A stretch of DNA of 64,000 nt from an uncultured Mesonia sp. (GTDB taxonomy: Bacteria; Bacteroidota; Bacteroidia; Flavobacteriales; Flavobacteriaceae): the NCBI GenBank assembly GCA_958296185.1, contig CATQIB010000005.1, positions 38,501 through 102,500 on the forward strand. The letters run 5' to 3'. A program made the position numbers and the translations under genes. The notes beneath the pieces are model-generated. The model saw nothing but the letters and a program-made list of their open reading frames with translations, was not told the origin of the DNA and ran no database searches. Each line of letters starts with the position of its first letter. Within the stretch, counting starts at the first letter, position 1. Positions 19,318-29,000 of the stretch are shown one piece after another.

Positions 19318-19887
19318 ATGCTAACACCAGAGGAAAGCCATATTGTTAAAGCACTCAAAGCTTCTCGTGCAGAAGCGGAACAAGCTTTTAAACAGTTGGT
19401 AGACCTTTATAAAGAACCGCTTTACTGGCACGTCCGGCATATGGTTAAGAATCATGATGATGCGCACGATGTCTTGCAGAATACTTTTGTAAAAGTATAT
19501 CGATACATTCATAATTTTAAAGGTGACAGCAAACTTTATAGTTGGATGTACCGTATTGCCACTAATGAGGCCATTACTTTCTTAAATAAAAAGGCAAAAC
19601 GCCTAAATATCTCTAGTCAAGAACTACAAGAGGCGCTTATTGAGAACTTAAAAGCCGATATTTACTTCGATGGTGATGAAATTCAATTAAAATTACAAAA
19701 AGCGGTTAACAGTTTACCTCAAAAGCAACAACAAGTATTCATAATGCATTACTTCGAAGGTTTAAAATACAAGGAAATCGCAGAAATATTAGAGGTAAGT
19801 GAAGGAGCCTTAAAATCAAATTATCATCATGCTGTTCAAAAAATAAAAGAATTTTTAGCGCGCAATCAAACCTTTAATACACATTAA
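19318..19887 (+). CDS. ECF-type RNA polymerase sigma factor
   Basis: Directs RNA polymerase to stress or envelope regulon promoters. The 189-residue protein has region 2 (about 22-90, with the DDAHDVLQNTFVKVYRYIHNF core-binding helix and FKGDSKLYSWMYRIATNEAI) and region 4 (about 125-180, LPQKQQQVFIMHYFEGLKYKEIAEIL followed by SEGALKSNYHHAVQKI). The next two genes, a membrane protein and a periplasmic sensor-like protein, are its likely controllers. It begins 3 bases after the ABC exporter, so it may respond to envelope state. Confidence 0.95.
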   Translation: MLTPEESHIVKALKASRAEAEQAFKQLVDLYKEPLYWHVRHMVKNHDDAHDVLQNTFVKVYRYIHNFKGDSKLYSWMYRIATNEAITFLNKKAKRLNISSQELQEALIENLKADIYFDGDEIQLKLQKAVNSLPQKQQQVFIMHYFEGLKYKEIAEILEVSEGALKSNYHHAVQKIKEFLARNQTFNTH

Positions 19888-19901
19888 AGTCTAAAGACTA
19901 A

Positions 19902-20420
19902 ATGGATACCTCAAAAAATAAATATAAGGCTGCTGGTTTCAAAGTTCCTAAAAACTACTTTGAAGATTTTCACGTTGTCTTCCCAGATAAATCCTCTACA
20001 GAGGAGCAGGTACCGCAAGAGTCGTTAAATTTAGGTAATACCCATAATGGTCACGGGTATCAAACACCTCCCTACTATTTTGAAAAACTCACTATTGATT
20101 TACCACGAAACAATAAGAAATCGGTAATTCTCCTTAGTGTTCAAAAAACATTACCTTATGTTGCTGTGGCGGCTGCATTAGCTATAGTCTTCCTAGTCAA
20201 TTCAAATTGGTTTTCAAGAGGAGATTATAGGTCGCAAATAGATCCGTTAGCCCTTGAATCCTATTTAGAAAAATCTTTATTTGAATCTGATTTTAATGAA
20301 GATTTAGAAACTATATATCCCGATGTAAATCGGTCAATAGAAAATATCAGTATTTCTGAACAAACAATTCTCAACTATGTTGATAAAAACCAAGAATTTT
20401 TAAGCTATTTAGAACCATGA
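19902..20420 (+). CDS. Putative anti-sigma partner, single-pass membrane protein with duplicated YFE motif
   Basis: The 172-residue product has no recognised enzymatic domain. A cytoplasmic N-terminal part holds a duplicated motif, G-F/Y-x-x-P-x-x-YFE-x-F/L-x4-L/F-P at residues 12-28 and again at 52-68, exactly 40 residues apart. A membrane helix (about 84-101) precedes a periplasmic acidic tail. The position directly after an ECF sigma gene and before a periplasmic sensor-like gene suggests that the N-terminal part holds the sigma factor. It lacks a recognisable zinc anti-sigma motif. It overlaps the next gene by 4 bases. Confidence 0.65.
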   Translation: MDTSKNKYKAAGFKVPKNYFEDFHVVFPDKSSTEEQVPQESLNLGNTHNGHGYQTPPYYFEKLTIDLPRNNKKSVILLSVQKTLPYVAVAAALAIVFLVNSNWFSRGDYRSQIDPLALESYLEKSLFESDFNEDLETIYPDVNRSIENISISEQTILNYVDKNQEFLSYLEP

Positions 20421-20848
20421 AAAAACTCATTTTCTGTATTGTTTTTGTTTTGTCATCTACCTTCTTGGCATGGAGTCAAGATAATTCTGAAGAGAAAAAA
20501 ATAGAATCGCTTAAAGTAGCCTTTATCACAGAAGAATTAAATTTAAGCAGTCAAGAAGCTGAAAAGTTCTGGCCGATTTATCGTAAATATGAAGCCAAGA
20601 ACGATAAACTTTATGACGAAAAATGGTGCGCCGTTAAAAATGGACTTGATTTAATCGATGAGATAGACGAAGCCACCGCTAGCGCTTTATTAGACGAATA
20701 TATTGATTTAAAAATGCAAAGTGCACAATTAAAGGAAGATTTTGTCAATGAATTGAAAGGCGTAATACCATCCAAAAAGATTTTACATTTAAAAAAAGTC
20801 GAACGCGATTTTCATCGTGATTTATTGAAAAAGCTAAAAAGCAAATAA
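20417..20848 (+). CDS. Periplasmic sensor-like partner of the ECF sigma factor
   Basis: The 143-residue protein has a signal peptide (LIFCIVFVLSSTFLAWSQ). The mature part is wholly helical, starting with an EELNLSSQEAEKFWPIYRKYE segment similar to Spy/CpxP-type or heavy-metal-resistance helical hairpins. Such proteins are commonly encoded after ECF sigma factors in Flavobacteriia. It overlaps the preceding gene by 4 bases (ATGA), which implies coupled translation. It is likely to sense misfolded or damaged envelope components; the signal is not known. It converges with the next gene, only 4 bases away and without a terminator between. Confidence 0.72.
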   Translation: MKKLIFCIVFVLSSTFLAWSQDNSEEKKIESLKVAFITEELNLSSQEAEKFWPIYRKYEAKNDKLYDEKWCAVKNGLDLIDEIDEATASALLDEYIDLKMQSAQLKEDFVNELKGVIPSKKILHLKKVERDFHRDLLKKLKSK

Positions 20849-20852
20849 TTCA

Positions 20853-21917
20853 TTAATCCATCGATTCTTCTAGAAAAACAATTTTCTTTATTCCACCTTT
20901 TCCGGCGGCATATGCGGTATACTCATTTAAAAATGATAGCGTGTAAAAGCCTTCATCGCTTAGTTGTTTCCACGTTTTACCGAAATCACTAGAATAAGCA
21001 ATTCCTGTAAAACCTACCGCCACCATTTCTTGTCCGCCTGAGTTTGGAATAAACTTAATGCAACTTTTGTATCCCGGTAAAGCCTGATCACTTATAACCT
21101 GCCAACTTTTACCACCATCAAAAGTAATTGCTTTGTTATTATGCATTTGATTTGGTTGCGTATAATCACCACCAACGATTACGCCTAAATCTTCATTGTA
21201 AAAATCTACGCTATAAATTCCCTGGGTGGCTTTTCCCGAGACTATAGGTGTGTCATAAGCCTTCCACGTTGTTCCCTTATCGTTGGTAAAATAAACCCTC
21301 GCCGCAGCCCCTCCGGTAACTACCCAGGCTTTATTTCCTTTAATATGAATATTGGTGTTGCTTGCTGCAAAACCAGCTTCGCCCGGTATATAAAAAGGCA
21401 ATTGATTGCACTGAACAGGATTCCAAGAGTCACCCCCGTCTCGGGTAATTAAAAGCCGTAAGCAATTATCAACAGGATCTCCAAGGGCAAGCCCCTCTTG
21501 ATCATTCCAAAAAGCTAATGCATTATAAAAAATTCCTACTGTACTATCTTGGTGTACTAACCTACGCTTACCAAAAAAATTTACTTTATATAATAGAGCT
21601 GGGTTACCAGCACTTAAAATAAAATCGGCTTGACCGGTATGGGCAATGGCTCTAAATTCTGGTGGGTTACCATTAAACTCTACTCCCCCAATATATGCAA
21701 TCGAATGGTCTGCCGTGTTTAAATAGCCAAATTCTCCCTTATCACAACCATAAAAAATATGTTGATCATTCACATTCAATGCGCGAATACTAATATCCCG
21801 ATCTAAAACCGATTCAATTTTCACCTTCGTATAAACATGTGGTCTCTGTTGGTTTTGAGAAACTTTCACGCATGAAAAACATAAAAATGCCATTAAACAG
21901 AGGGAGATATACTTCAT
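20853..21917 (-). CDS. BNR/YCF48-like beta-propeller lipoprotein
   Basis: The 354-residue protein starts with a lipoprotein signal (MKYISLCLMAFLCFSC, acylated Cys16), so it is anchored in the envelope. The rest contains repeated blades with TxDGGxSW-like Asp-box elements: ITRDGGDSWNPV, FTNDKGTTWKAY, TFDGGKSWQVI and SSDFGKTWKQL. This is the Vps10/YCF48/sialidase-like propeller. Database names mentioning photosystem II or oxidoreductase would be inherited labels. The function is unknown. It is divergent from the rRNA methyltransferase gene and has its own promoter. Confidence 0.82.
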   Translation of the reverse strand: MKYISLCLMAFLCFSCVKVSQNQQRPHVYTKVKIESVLDRDISIRALNVNDQHIFYGCDKGEFGYLNTADHSIAYIGGVEFNGNPPEFRAIAHTGQADFILSAGNPALLYKVNFFGKRRLVHQDSTVGIFYNALAFWNDQEGLALGDPVDNCLRLLITRDGGDSWNPVQCNQLPFYIPGEAGFAASNTNIHIKGNKAWVVTGGAAARVYFTNDKGTTWKAYDTPIVSGKATQGIYSVDFYNEDLGVIVGGDYTQPNQMHNNKAITFDGGKSWQVISDQALPGYKSCIKFIPNSGGQEMVAVGFTGIAYSSDFGKTWKQLSDEGFYTLSFLNEYTAYAAGKGGIKKIVFLEESMD

Positions 21918-21934
21918 AACTTGGTATTTATATT

Positions 21935-21942
21935 CAAATATA
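21935..21942 (-). promoter_or_regulatory. Promoter -7 element of BNR lipoprotein gene
   Basis: On the minus strand the sequence is TATATTTG, an exact consensus, 17 bases upstream of the ATG at 21917. It is divergent from the element at 21967-21974. Confidence 0.65.
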
Positions 21943-21966
21943 AGATTATTCCCTTATAAAATTACG

Positions 21967-21974
21967 TAACTTTG
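21967..21974 (+). promoter_or_regulatory. Promoter -7 element of RsmB-like gene
   Basis: TAACTTTG fits TAnnTTTG and lies 18 bases upstream of the ATG at 21993. It would overlap a TTG start at 21972, which argues against that upstream start. Confidence 0.65.
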
Positions 21975-21992
21975 CAAGCTAAATTTCAATCT

Positions 21993-23204
21993 ATGAGATT
22001 ACACAGAAATCTTGTTTTTGCCGTAGTAGACACCCTGAATTTGGTATTTAATGAAGGCAAATATGCAGATAAAGAACTGGCTAACACATTAAAAAGAGAT
22101 AAGCGTTGGGGATCAAGAGACCGCAGTTTTATAGCCGAAACCGTTTACGACATTGTACGCTGGAAAAGACTTTATGCCGCAATTGCAGAAGTTAAAGAAC
22201 CTTACAGCAGGCCTAATTTATTTAGGTTATTCGCGGTATGGGCAACCTTAAAAGGAATCGCTTTACCAGACTGGAAGCAACTAGAAGACACCCCTACAAG
22301 ACGAATCAAAGGTAAGTTCGACGAGCTCTCTCAAATTCGTGTTTATAGAGAGTCTATACCAGACTGGTTAGATCAAGTTGCGGTTCAAGAAATGGGCGAA
22401 GAAAAATGGTCTAAAGAAATTGCCTCGCTCAATAAAACTGCTCCAGTAGTTTTACGTACCAACAAGCTTAAGACAGATTCAAAAAACCTTCGCGACCTTC
22501 TATTTCAAGAAGAAATTGAAGCTCGCAGCATTCAAAATTACCCCGATGCCTTGGTGCTTGAAGAAAGAACCAATGTCTTTAAAACCCAAGCCTTCAAAAA
22601 TGGTTTCTTTGAGGTGCAAGATGCTTCTTCGCAATTGGTGGCTCCATTTTTGCAAGTTGAACCTGGTATGCGCGTAGTTGACACTTGTGCGGGAGCTGGC
22701 GGAAAATCTCTACACTTAGCAGCACTAATGGAAAATAAAGGCCAGATTATTGCGCTAGATATTTACGGTAATAAATTAAAAGAATTAAAACGAAGAGCTA
22801 AACGAGCCGGTGCTCACAACATTGAAACCAGAACTATTGAAAACAATAAGGTTATCAAAAAACTGCACCAAAAAGCCGATCGTGTTTTGATTGATGCTCC
22901 TTGTAGTGGCTTAGGTGTACTGAGCCGGAATCCTGACACAAAATGGAAATTACAACCCGAGTTCCTAGATGAAATTAAATCCGTTCAACGCGAAATATTA
23001 AATAATTATTCAAAAATAGTGAAGTCAGGAGGAAAATTGGTCTATGCAACCTGCTCTATACTCCCTTCCGAAAATCAGCAACAAGTCGAATTTTTCTTGA
23101 ATTCTGAGGCAGGAAAAGACTTTACTCTAGAGGACCAAAAAATAATTTTAAGTTACGAATCCGGTTATGACGGATTTTATATGGCACGTTTAATTAAAAA
23201 ATAG
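21993..23204 (+). CDS. RsmB/NOP-family rRNA (cytosine-5)-methyltransferase
   Basis: Methylates a cytosine of 16S rRNA (C967 in E. coli RsmB) with SAM. The ATG at 21993 gives 403 residues. An N-terminal NusB-like helical part precedes the Rossmann methyltransferase domain (from about 200) with VDTCAGAGGKSLHLAALM, ALDIYGNKLKELKRRA, and the two catalytic cysteines in DAPCSGLGVL and YATCSILPSEN. The exact target could differ from C967. It ends 2 bases before the secreted nuclease gene. Confidence 0.9.
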   Translation: MRLHRNLVFAVVDTLNLVFNEGKYADKELANTLKRDKRWGSRDRSFIAETVYDIVRWKRLYAAIAEVKEPYSRPNLFRLFAVWATLKGIALPDWKQLEDTPTRRIKGKFDELSQIRVYRESIPDWLDQVAVQEMGEEKWSKEIASLNKTAPVVLRTNKLKTDSKNLRDLLFQEEIEARSIQNYPDALVLEERTNVFKTQAFKNGFFEVQDASSQLVAPFLQVEPGMRVVDTCAGAGGKSLHLAALMENKGQIIALDIYGNKLKELKRRAKRAGAHNIETRTIENNKVIKKLHQKADRVLIDAPCSGLGVLSRNPDTKWKLQPEFLDEIKSVQREILNNYSKIVKSGGKLVYATCSILPSENQQQVEFFLNSEAGKDFTLEDQKIILSYESGYDGFYMARLIKK

Positions 23205-23206
23205 AA

Positions 23207-25087
23207 ATGAAAAAACTTTTACTTCTTAGCTTTTTAGCAATCGGATTTTTGGTAAACGCACAAGCGCCTGCAGGATATTACAGCAGTACGCAAGGCAAAA
23301 CAGGCTTTGCACTAAAAACCGAATTAAGTCTAATTATTAGTAGCGGTCACAATGCGCAAAGTTATGGCGCATTATGGACGGCTTACCAAACCTCTGATGT
23401 AGACACCTATTATGAAAACGATGGTAGTGTTTTAGATATTTACTCAGAAAACCCAAGCAGCACAGACCCCTATAATTTCGTATTTGGGTCAGACCAATGC
23501 GGGAATTACAGCGGTGAAAGTTCTTGTTATAACAGAGAACATTTATTCCCGAAGAGTTGGTTTAATGACCAATCGCCAATGTATACAGACATTCACCATA
23601 TCTACCCTACTGATGGTTACGTAAATGGGCAACGAGGAAATTTCTCTTTTGGGGAAGTTAGTAACGCAAGTTGGACGTCGCAAAACGGATCAAAAAAAGG
23701 AAATAATACCTACAACCATCCTAATGCATACAACGGCACTGTTTTTGAACCTATTGACGAGTTTAAGGGTGATGTTGCAAGAGTTTGGTTTTATATGGCT
23801 ACCCGCTATGAGAGTCAAATTGCAGGATGGGAAAACAACACCTCCCAAAGTGATGTAGCTTTAAATGGAACCTCAACTCAAGTTTTTGAAGATTGGGTGT
23901 TGGCTATGCTTTTAGAATGGCACAATAACGATCCTGTTTCTCAAAAAGAAATAGATCGCAACAATGCCGCTTTCAACTTTCAGGGAAACCGTAACCCATA
24001 TATCGATAATCCTGCTTGGGTAAATCAAATCTGGAATCCGAATCCAGACAATCAAGCCCCTACCGCACCAACAAATTTAGCGGCAAGCAATATTACTTCA
24101 AATAGTGTAATACTAAACTGGACCGCTGCTACAGATAATGTTGGGGTAACCAGTTACCAAATTGAAGAAAACAATCAAATTGTTCAAACTACAGCTAATA
24201 CACAAGCTACCGTTACCAATTTGAATCCGCAAAGCACTTATAGTTTTATAGTTAAAGCATTAGATGCATACGGCAACGTTTCTGCCGCAAGTAATGCTGT
24301 AAACGTTACCACACTAGATGCACCAGTTATCATCTTTAGTGAAGATTTTGAAAACTGCAATAATCTTAATTTTATAAGCGTTTCAGAACAGAGCGCTCAA
24401 GATTGGGAGTGCCTTGCTCAATACGGCGAAAATAATTCAGGAGCTTACCAAATGAATGCCTATGCAAATGGTCAGCAATACCCAAGTCTTGATTGGTTGA
24501 TCACAGATAGTCCTATAGACTTTAGTAATTTAAGTCAGGCTCAACTTAGCTTTTTCACTGCAGCAACTTTTGGAAATACGCCTTTGAATTTAGTATATAG
24601 TACAGATTACACACCAGGAAGTACACCTAGTAATGCCACCTGGACACCTGTACCTAATGTAAATATTCCGATGTTTAGTGGAAGCGGTAGTACGATTGAA
24701 GAGAATACTTTTAGTAATATCGATATTCAAGGAATCGCAGGTAACGCTTACTTAGCCTTTAAATATGACACTACCAATGGTGAAGATGCTACGCGTTGGA
24801 CGGTAGATAGTTTTACTATTACCGCTAAAGCAACCGCTGGTTTGTCTGCTACAAGTTTACAAGCGCAAATTTATCCCAACCCCAACTATAATGGAGTGCT
24901 GTTTGTTGAGCTTAGCAATGCCAAAAACTATGATTATGCTCTTTACGATTTAAATGGAAGGTTAATTCTAAATAAACAAAACGCAAATGCTAAAAATATA
25001 AAACTTCCTCAATTAGAAGCAGGTATCTATCTGTTTGAAATTAAAAGTCAGCAGCAACGCGTAATTAAAAAGCTAATTTTAAATTAA
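23207..25087 (+). CDS. Secreted endonuclease I-family nuclease with FN3 domain and type IX sorting signal
   Basis: Probably an extracellular DNA/RNA nuclease. The 626-residue protein has a signal peptide (LLLLSFLAIGFLVNAQ). The endonuclease I domain (about 30-285) carries CYNREHLFPKSW and DIHHIYPTDGYVNGQRGN with catalytic histidine and metal-binding asparagine. A fibronectin type III domain (about 286-372) and a beta-rich adhesin-like domain (about 375-540, CNNLNFISV to WTVDSF) follow. The C-terminal type A domain of type IX secretion begins at IYPNPNYNG and ends with KKLILN. It would leave the cell via T9SS and may feed on environmental DNA. It starts 2 bases after the rsmB-like gene. Confidence 0.92.
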   Translation: MKKLLLLSFLAIGFLVNAQAPAGYYSSTQGKTGFALKTELSLIISSGHNAQSYGALWTAYQTSDVDTYYENDGSVLDIYSENPSSTDPYNFVFGSDQCGNYSGESSCYNREHLFPKSWFNDQSPMYTDIHHIYPTDGYVNGQRGNFSFGEVSNASWTSQNGSKKGNNTYNHPNAYNGTVFEPIDEFKGDVARVWFYMATRYESQIAGWENNTSQSDVALNGTSTQVFEDWVLAMLLEWHNNDPVSQKEIDRNNAAFNFQGNRNPYIDNPAWVNQIWNPNPDNQAPTAPTNLAASNITSNSVILNWTAATDNVGVTSYQIEENNQIVQTTANTQATVTNLNPQSTYSFIVKALDAYGNVSAASNAVNVTTLDAPVIIFSEDFENCNNLNFISVSEQSAQDWECLAQYGENNSGAYQMNAYANGQQYPSLDWLITDSPIDFSNLSQAQLSFFTAATFGNTPLNLVYSTDYTPGSTPSNATWTPVPNVNIPMFSGSGSTIEENTFSNIDIQGIAGNAYLAFKYDTTNGEDATRWTVDSFTITAKATAGLSATSLQAQIYPNPNYNGVLFVELSNAKNYDYALYDLNGRLILNKQNANAKNIKLPQLEAGIYLFEIKSQQQRVIKKLILN

Positions 25088-25105
25088 TCCTTAATTTAAT
25101 TGCAC

Positions 25106-25147
25106 AAAAAAGCCATTAGTTACATTTTAACTAATGGCTTTTTTATT
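25106..25147. terminator. Bidirectional rho-independent terminator
   Basis: AAAAAAGCCATTAGTT... arms (25106-25121 and 25129-25144) form a perfect 16-base stem with a 7-base loop, flanked by A and T runs on both sides. It serves the nuclease gene and the convergent gene ending at 25148. The ten-base core stem equals that at 13635-13660. Confidence 0.92.
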
Positions 25148-25876
25148 TTAAGCATTGAAATAAGCACTATCCCAAACGGCCGCATTAAAATTCTTACCCA
25201 TTTTAAATCCGTAAAACAAAGCAAGACCAGCTATCCATTTAAAAATAAATAAGCTTAAAATTCCGGTTTTGAAAAAATCTATTCCTGTATCAAATATGGC
25301 CAATGAAATTAAATTGCCCAAAAGCAGACTAACAGCAGCCAATAAAAGTAAAAAATTTTCTAAGCTCTTTAACGGCCACATCAACAGCTTTCGAAATGTA
25401 TTCAAATCATTTCCCCATTTATGCACCAAATAATAGTATCCGTTTCCTAACGGAACAAAAAGTAGAGGGTCGTCGGCATTTCTCAATTTAAACCAGGAAG
25501 CAGGAGCCATAATTTTAAAACCGTTCAGTTCAATTTGATGCTGCTGCTCTAAAGCTTTAATCCTAATTAAAACTTCTTGAGGAAGCCTTTTTTTATAATA
25601 AAAACTAGGCAAAAAACGCAACCTATAAGTGGTACATATAGATTTTATATGTTCTTGATGAAAAATTCTGTCTAAATCCAACTCATCAAAATTTAAGCGA
25701 TTTATTTTTTCTTGTGAGTGATTTGTAAGTAGGCGCTTTTTAATTTGTTCATCTTTTGAAATTTCTAATTCCAAATGTTTCTTAATGGCTTCTAGATGTT
25801 GATTAAAAAGAGGATTTTTTTCTCTGTTCTTCCTTAATTCAATTTCTAAATTTACCGATTTCCATCCCATCTGCAT
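25148..25876 (-). CDS. Hypothetical membrane protein
   Basis: The function is not recognised. The 242-residue protein has a basic, helical N-terminal part (1-100) and a central region ending in FVPLGNGYYYLVHKWGNDL. Two hydrophobic segments follow, about 173-196 and 204-226, so the N-terminal 170 residues are probably cytoplasmic. ATG codons at 25876 and 25870 are both possible starts. It converges on the nuclease gene through a shared terminator and is divergent from purL. Confidence 0.6.
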   Translation of the reverse strand: MQMGWKSVNLEIELRKNREKNPLFNQHLEAIKKHLELEISKDEQIKKRLLTNHSQEKINRLNFDELDLDRIFHQEHIKSICTTYRLRFLPSFYYKKRLPQEVLIRIKALEQQHQIELNGFKIMAPASWFKLRNADDPLLFVPLGNGYYYLVHKWGNDLNTFRKLLMWPLKSLENFLLLLAAVSLLLGNLISLAIFDTGIDFFKTGILSLFIFKWIAGLALFYGFKMGKNFNAAVWDSAYFNA

Positions 25877-25959
25877 TCAACTTAAATTGATGTTACCTTT
25901 AAAATTAAAAAAACCCGATTTAATATTTAAATTTTTAACTACAAATATTTTTAAAAAAG

Positions 25960-25967
25960 TAAATTTG
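25960..25967 (+). promoter_or_regulatory. Promoter -7 element of purL
   Basis: TAAATTTG, an exact TAnnTTTG element, is 36 bases upstream of the purL ATG. No riboswitch-like structure is visible in the short leader. Confidence 0.65.
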
Positions 25968-26003
25968 CAAGACATTACACAACACATTATTTAACTTTTT
26001 ACT

Positions 26004-29000
26004 ATGATAACTTTTTTTGGGCAAGCATCAGACAAAATTTATGCGGTACACACCAAACAAAACTTGCCTCCCCAAGATTTAGAAAAATTAAGCTGGCTAT
26101 TTGGCGAACAACCTATGCTTGAAAATAAGCAAATTGAAGCAAGCTTTATAGGCCCTCGTGCGGCAATGATTACCCCTTGGAGCACCAACGCCGTTGAAAT
26201 AACTCAAAATATGGGGATTACGGGAATACTCCGTATCGAAGAATTTATAGCCGAAGAATTGGCAAGCCAGGTGGACCCCATGCTTTCTCAAAAATATGAT
26301 ACTTTAAATCAGTCTATTTTTGACATTGATGTAAAGCCACAAGGCATCATTGAGATTAAAGATATTCAAAAGTTTAACGAAGAAGAAGGTTTAGCGCTAA
26401 ATGCGGAAGAAGTAACTTATTTAGAAAAACTTTCCGAGAAATTAGAAAGACCTTTAACCGATTCTGAAGTATTTGGCTTTTCGCAAGTCAATTCAGAACA
26501 TTGTAGACATAAAATTTTTAACGGCACATTTATTATTGATGGTAAAGAAAAAGCGGAGTCGTTGTTTAAGCTAATTAGAAAAACATCTGAGAAAAATCCA
26601 AATGATATTGTTTCTGCCTACAAAGACAATGTTGCTTTTATTTCTGGGCCTCGTGTAGAACAGTTTGCACCCAAAACCGCTCACCAACCCGATTTTTACA
26701 CCCAAAAAGAATTTGATTCTGTAATTTCCTTAAAAGCAGAAACCCACAACTTTCCTACCACCGTAGAACCATTTAATGGGGCTGCAACTGGAAGTGGAGG
26801 AGAAATTAGGGACAGACTAGCCGGAGGTAAAGGCTCTTTACCGCTGGCAGGAACCGCTGTTTATATGACTAGCTACAGTCGTTTGAATGACCAAAAAAGT
26901 TGGGAAAATGAAATCCCCCAAAGAGATTGGTTATACCAAACCCCAAAAGATATTCTTATAAAAGCCTCTAATGGCGCATCAGATTTTGGTAATAAATTTG
27001 GTCAGCCGCTTATCGCTGGCTCGCTTCTTACTTTTGAGCACGAAGAAAACGAGCAAACTCTGGGTTATGATAAGGTTATAATGTTAGCCGGAGGAATTGG
27101 TTATGGTAAGAAAGAACAGGCTTTAAAAGACACCCCAAAAAATGATGACAAAATTGTTATTCTTGGGGGTGAGAACTATCGCATTGGCATGGGAGGGGCT
27201 GCTGTTTCATCGGCCAATACCGGAGATTTTAGTAGCGGTATCGAGTTAAATGCGATACAACGCTCTAATCCAGAAATGCAAAAAAGGGCTGCTAATGCCA
27301 TTCGTGGAATGGTTGAAGCCGATTTTAATCCTATTGTTTCTATTCACGATCACGGAGCTGGCGGACATTTAAATTGCCTAAGTGAATTAATAGAAGAAAC
27401 AGGAGGTAAAATAGATTTAGACAAACTTCCTGTTGGAGACCCTACCCTTTCGGCCAAAGAAATTATCGGTAACGAGTCACAAGAAAGAATGGGACTGGTA
27501 ATTGGCCAAGAAAATATAAAAATTTTAGAAGAAGTAGCTTTGCGAGAGCGTTCTCCTATGTATACGGTTGGTGAGGTTACCAATAATCACCAATTTACCT
27601 TTGAAGGGAGTAATTCAAAACAAAAACCTATGGATCTGGCCTTAGCCGATATGTTTGGAAGCTCCCCAAAAACAGTCATGCAAGATAATAGCATAAAGGC
27701 CAATTACCAAGAAGTAGATTATCAAGCCGATAAGGTTTATGAGTATGCCAAGCAGGTATTGCAGTTAGAAGCTGTTGCTTGTAAAGATTGGTTAACCAAT
27801 AAAGCTGACCGTTGTGTTACCGGGAAGGTAGCCAAACAACAAACGGTAGGCGCATTGCAATTACCTTTAAACAACCTTGGTGTTATGGCACTTGATTATA
27901 AGGGTAAACACGGTGTGGCCACAAGCATTGGGCACTCTCCTATCTCAGGTTTAATCGACCCCGTAGCCGGAGCTAAAAACTCAGTTGCCGAAGCTTTAAC
28001 CAATATGGTATGGGCTCCTTTAGAAAAAGATCTAAAATCGGTTTCGCTATCGGCCAACTGGATGTGGCCCTGTAATAACCCCGGTGAAGATGCTCGACTG
28101 TATGAAGCTGTTGAGGCGCTTTCTGAATTTGCAATCGATTTAGGTATAAATGTACCTACGGGTAAAGACTCTTTATCGATGAAGCAAAATTATAAAGATA
28201 AATCGGTTCTATCTCCAGGTACAGTTATTGTTTCGGCTGCCGCACATTGCAACGCCATTCAACAAGTAGTTGAACCCGTGCTACAAAAAAACGCTGGTAG
28301 TATTTACTACATGAATATGAGTCAAGACTCCTTTAAATTAGGAGGGTCTTCGTTTGCTCAAATACTAAATAAAGTGGGACAAAATGCTCCAAGTATTCAA
28401 GATAGCACCCAGTTTAAAAACATGTTTAATGCACTGCAAGATTTAATCAGACAAAATTTAATCGTTGCAGGGCACGATGTAGCCTCAGGCGGACTACTCA
28501 CCACATTACTCGAAATGTGTTTTGCAGATCAAGATTTAGGAGCACAAATCAACCTTAGCAATTTAAAAGAAAGTGATTTAATCAAAACCCTTTTCAATGA
28601 AAATGCGGGTGTTGTTTTTCAGACTAAAAATGCTTCCGCGGAAGCGATTCTAGAAAAACATAAGGTCGAGTTCTTTAAAATAGGAGAAGTAAGCACATCA
28701 GCCGAGCTCGCAATCAAACACTTCGACACACAGTTAAATTTTGATATAGGTACTTATAGAGATACCTGGTATAAAACCAGTTATTTATTAGATCAAGAAC
28801 AAAGTGGCAAACAAAAAGCTCAAGAACGCTTTGAAAATTATAAAAATCAAGCTTTAAATTTTAGGTTTCCCGAGCATTTTACCGGTAAAAAACCCCACAT
28901 AGTTAACGACAAACCTCGTATTAAAGCCGCCATTATACGCGAAAAAGGCTCTAATTCTGAGCGCGAAATGGCGCAAGCTATGCATTTGGCTGGTTTTGAT

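Noticed and set aside
20853..21917. Photosystem II stability factor or glycosidase
   Set aside because: Only the generic Asp-box propeller and lipoprotein signal are seen. No photosynthetic context or catalytic sialidase residues are visible.
25968..26003. Purine riboswitch in front of purL
   Set aside because: The predicted leader is under 40 bases and holds no three-way junction.
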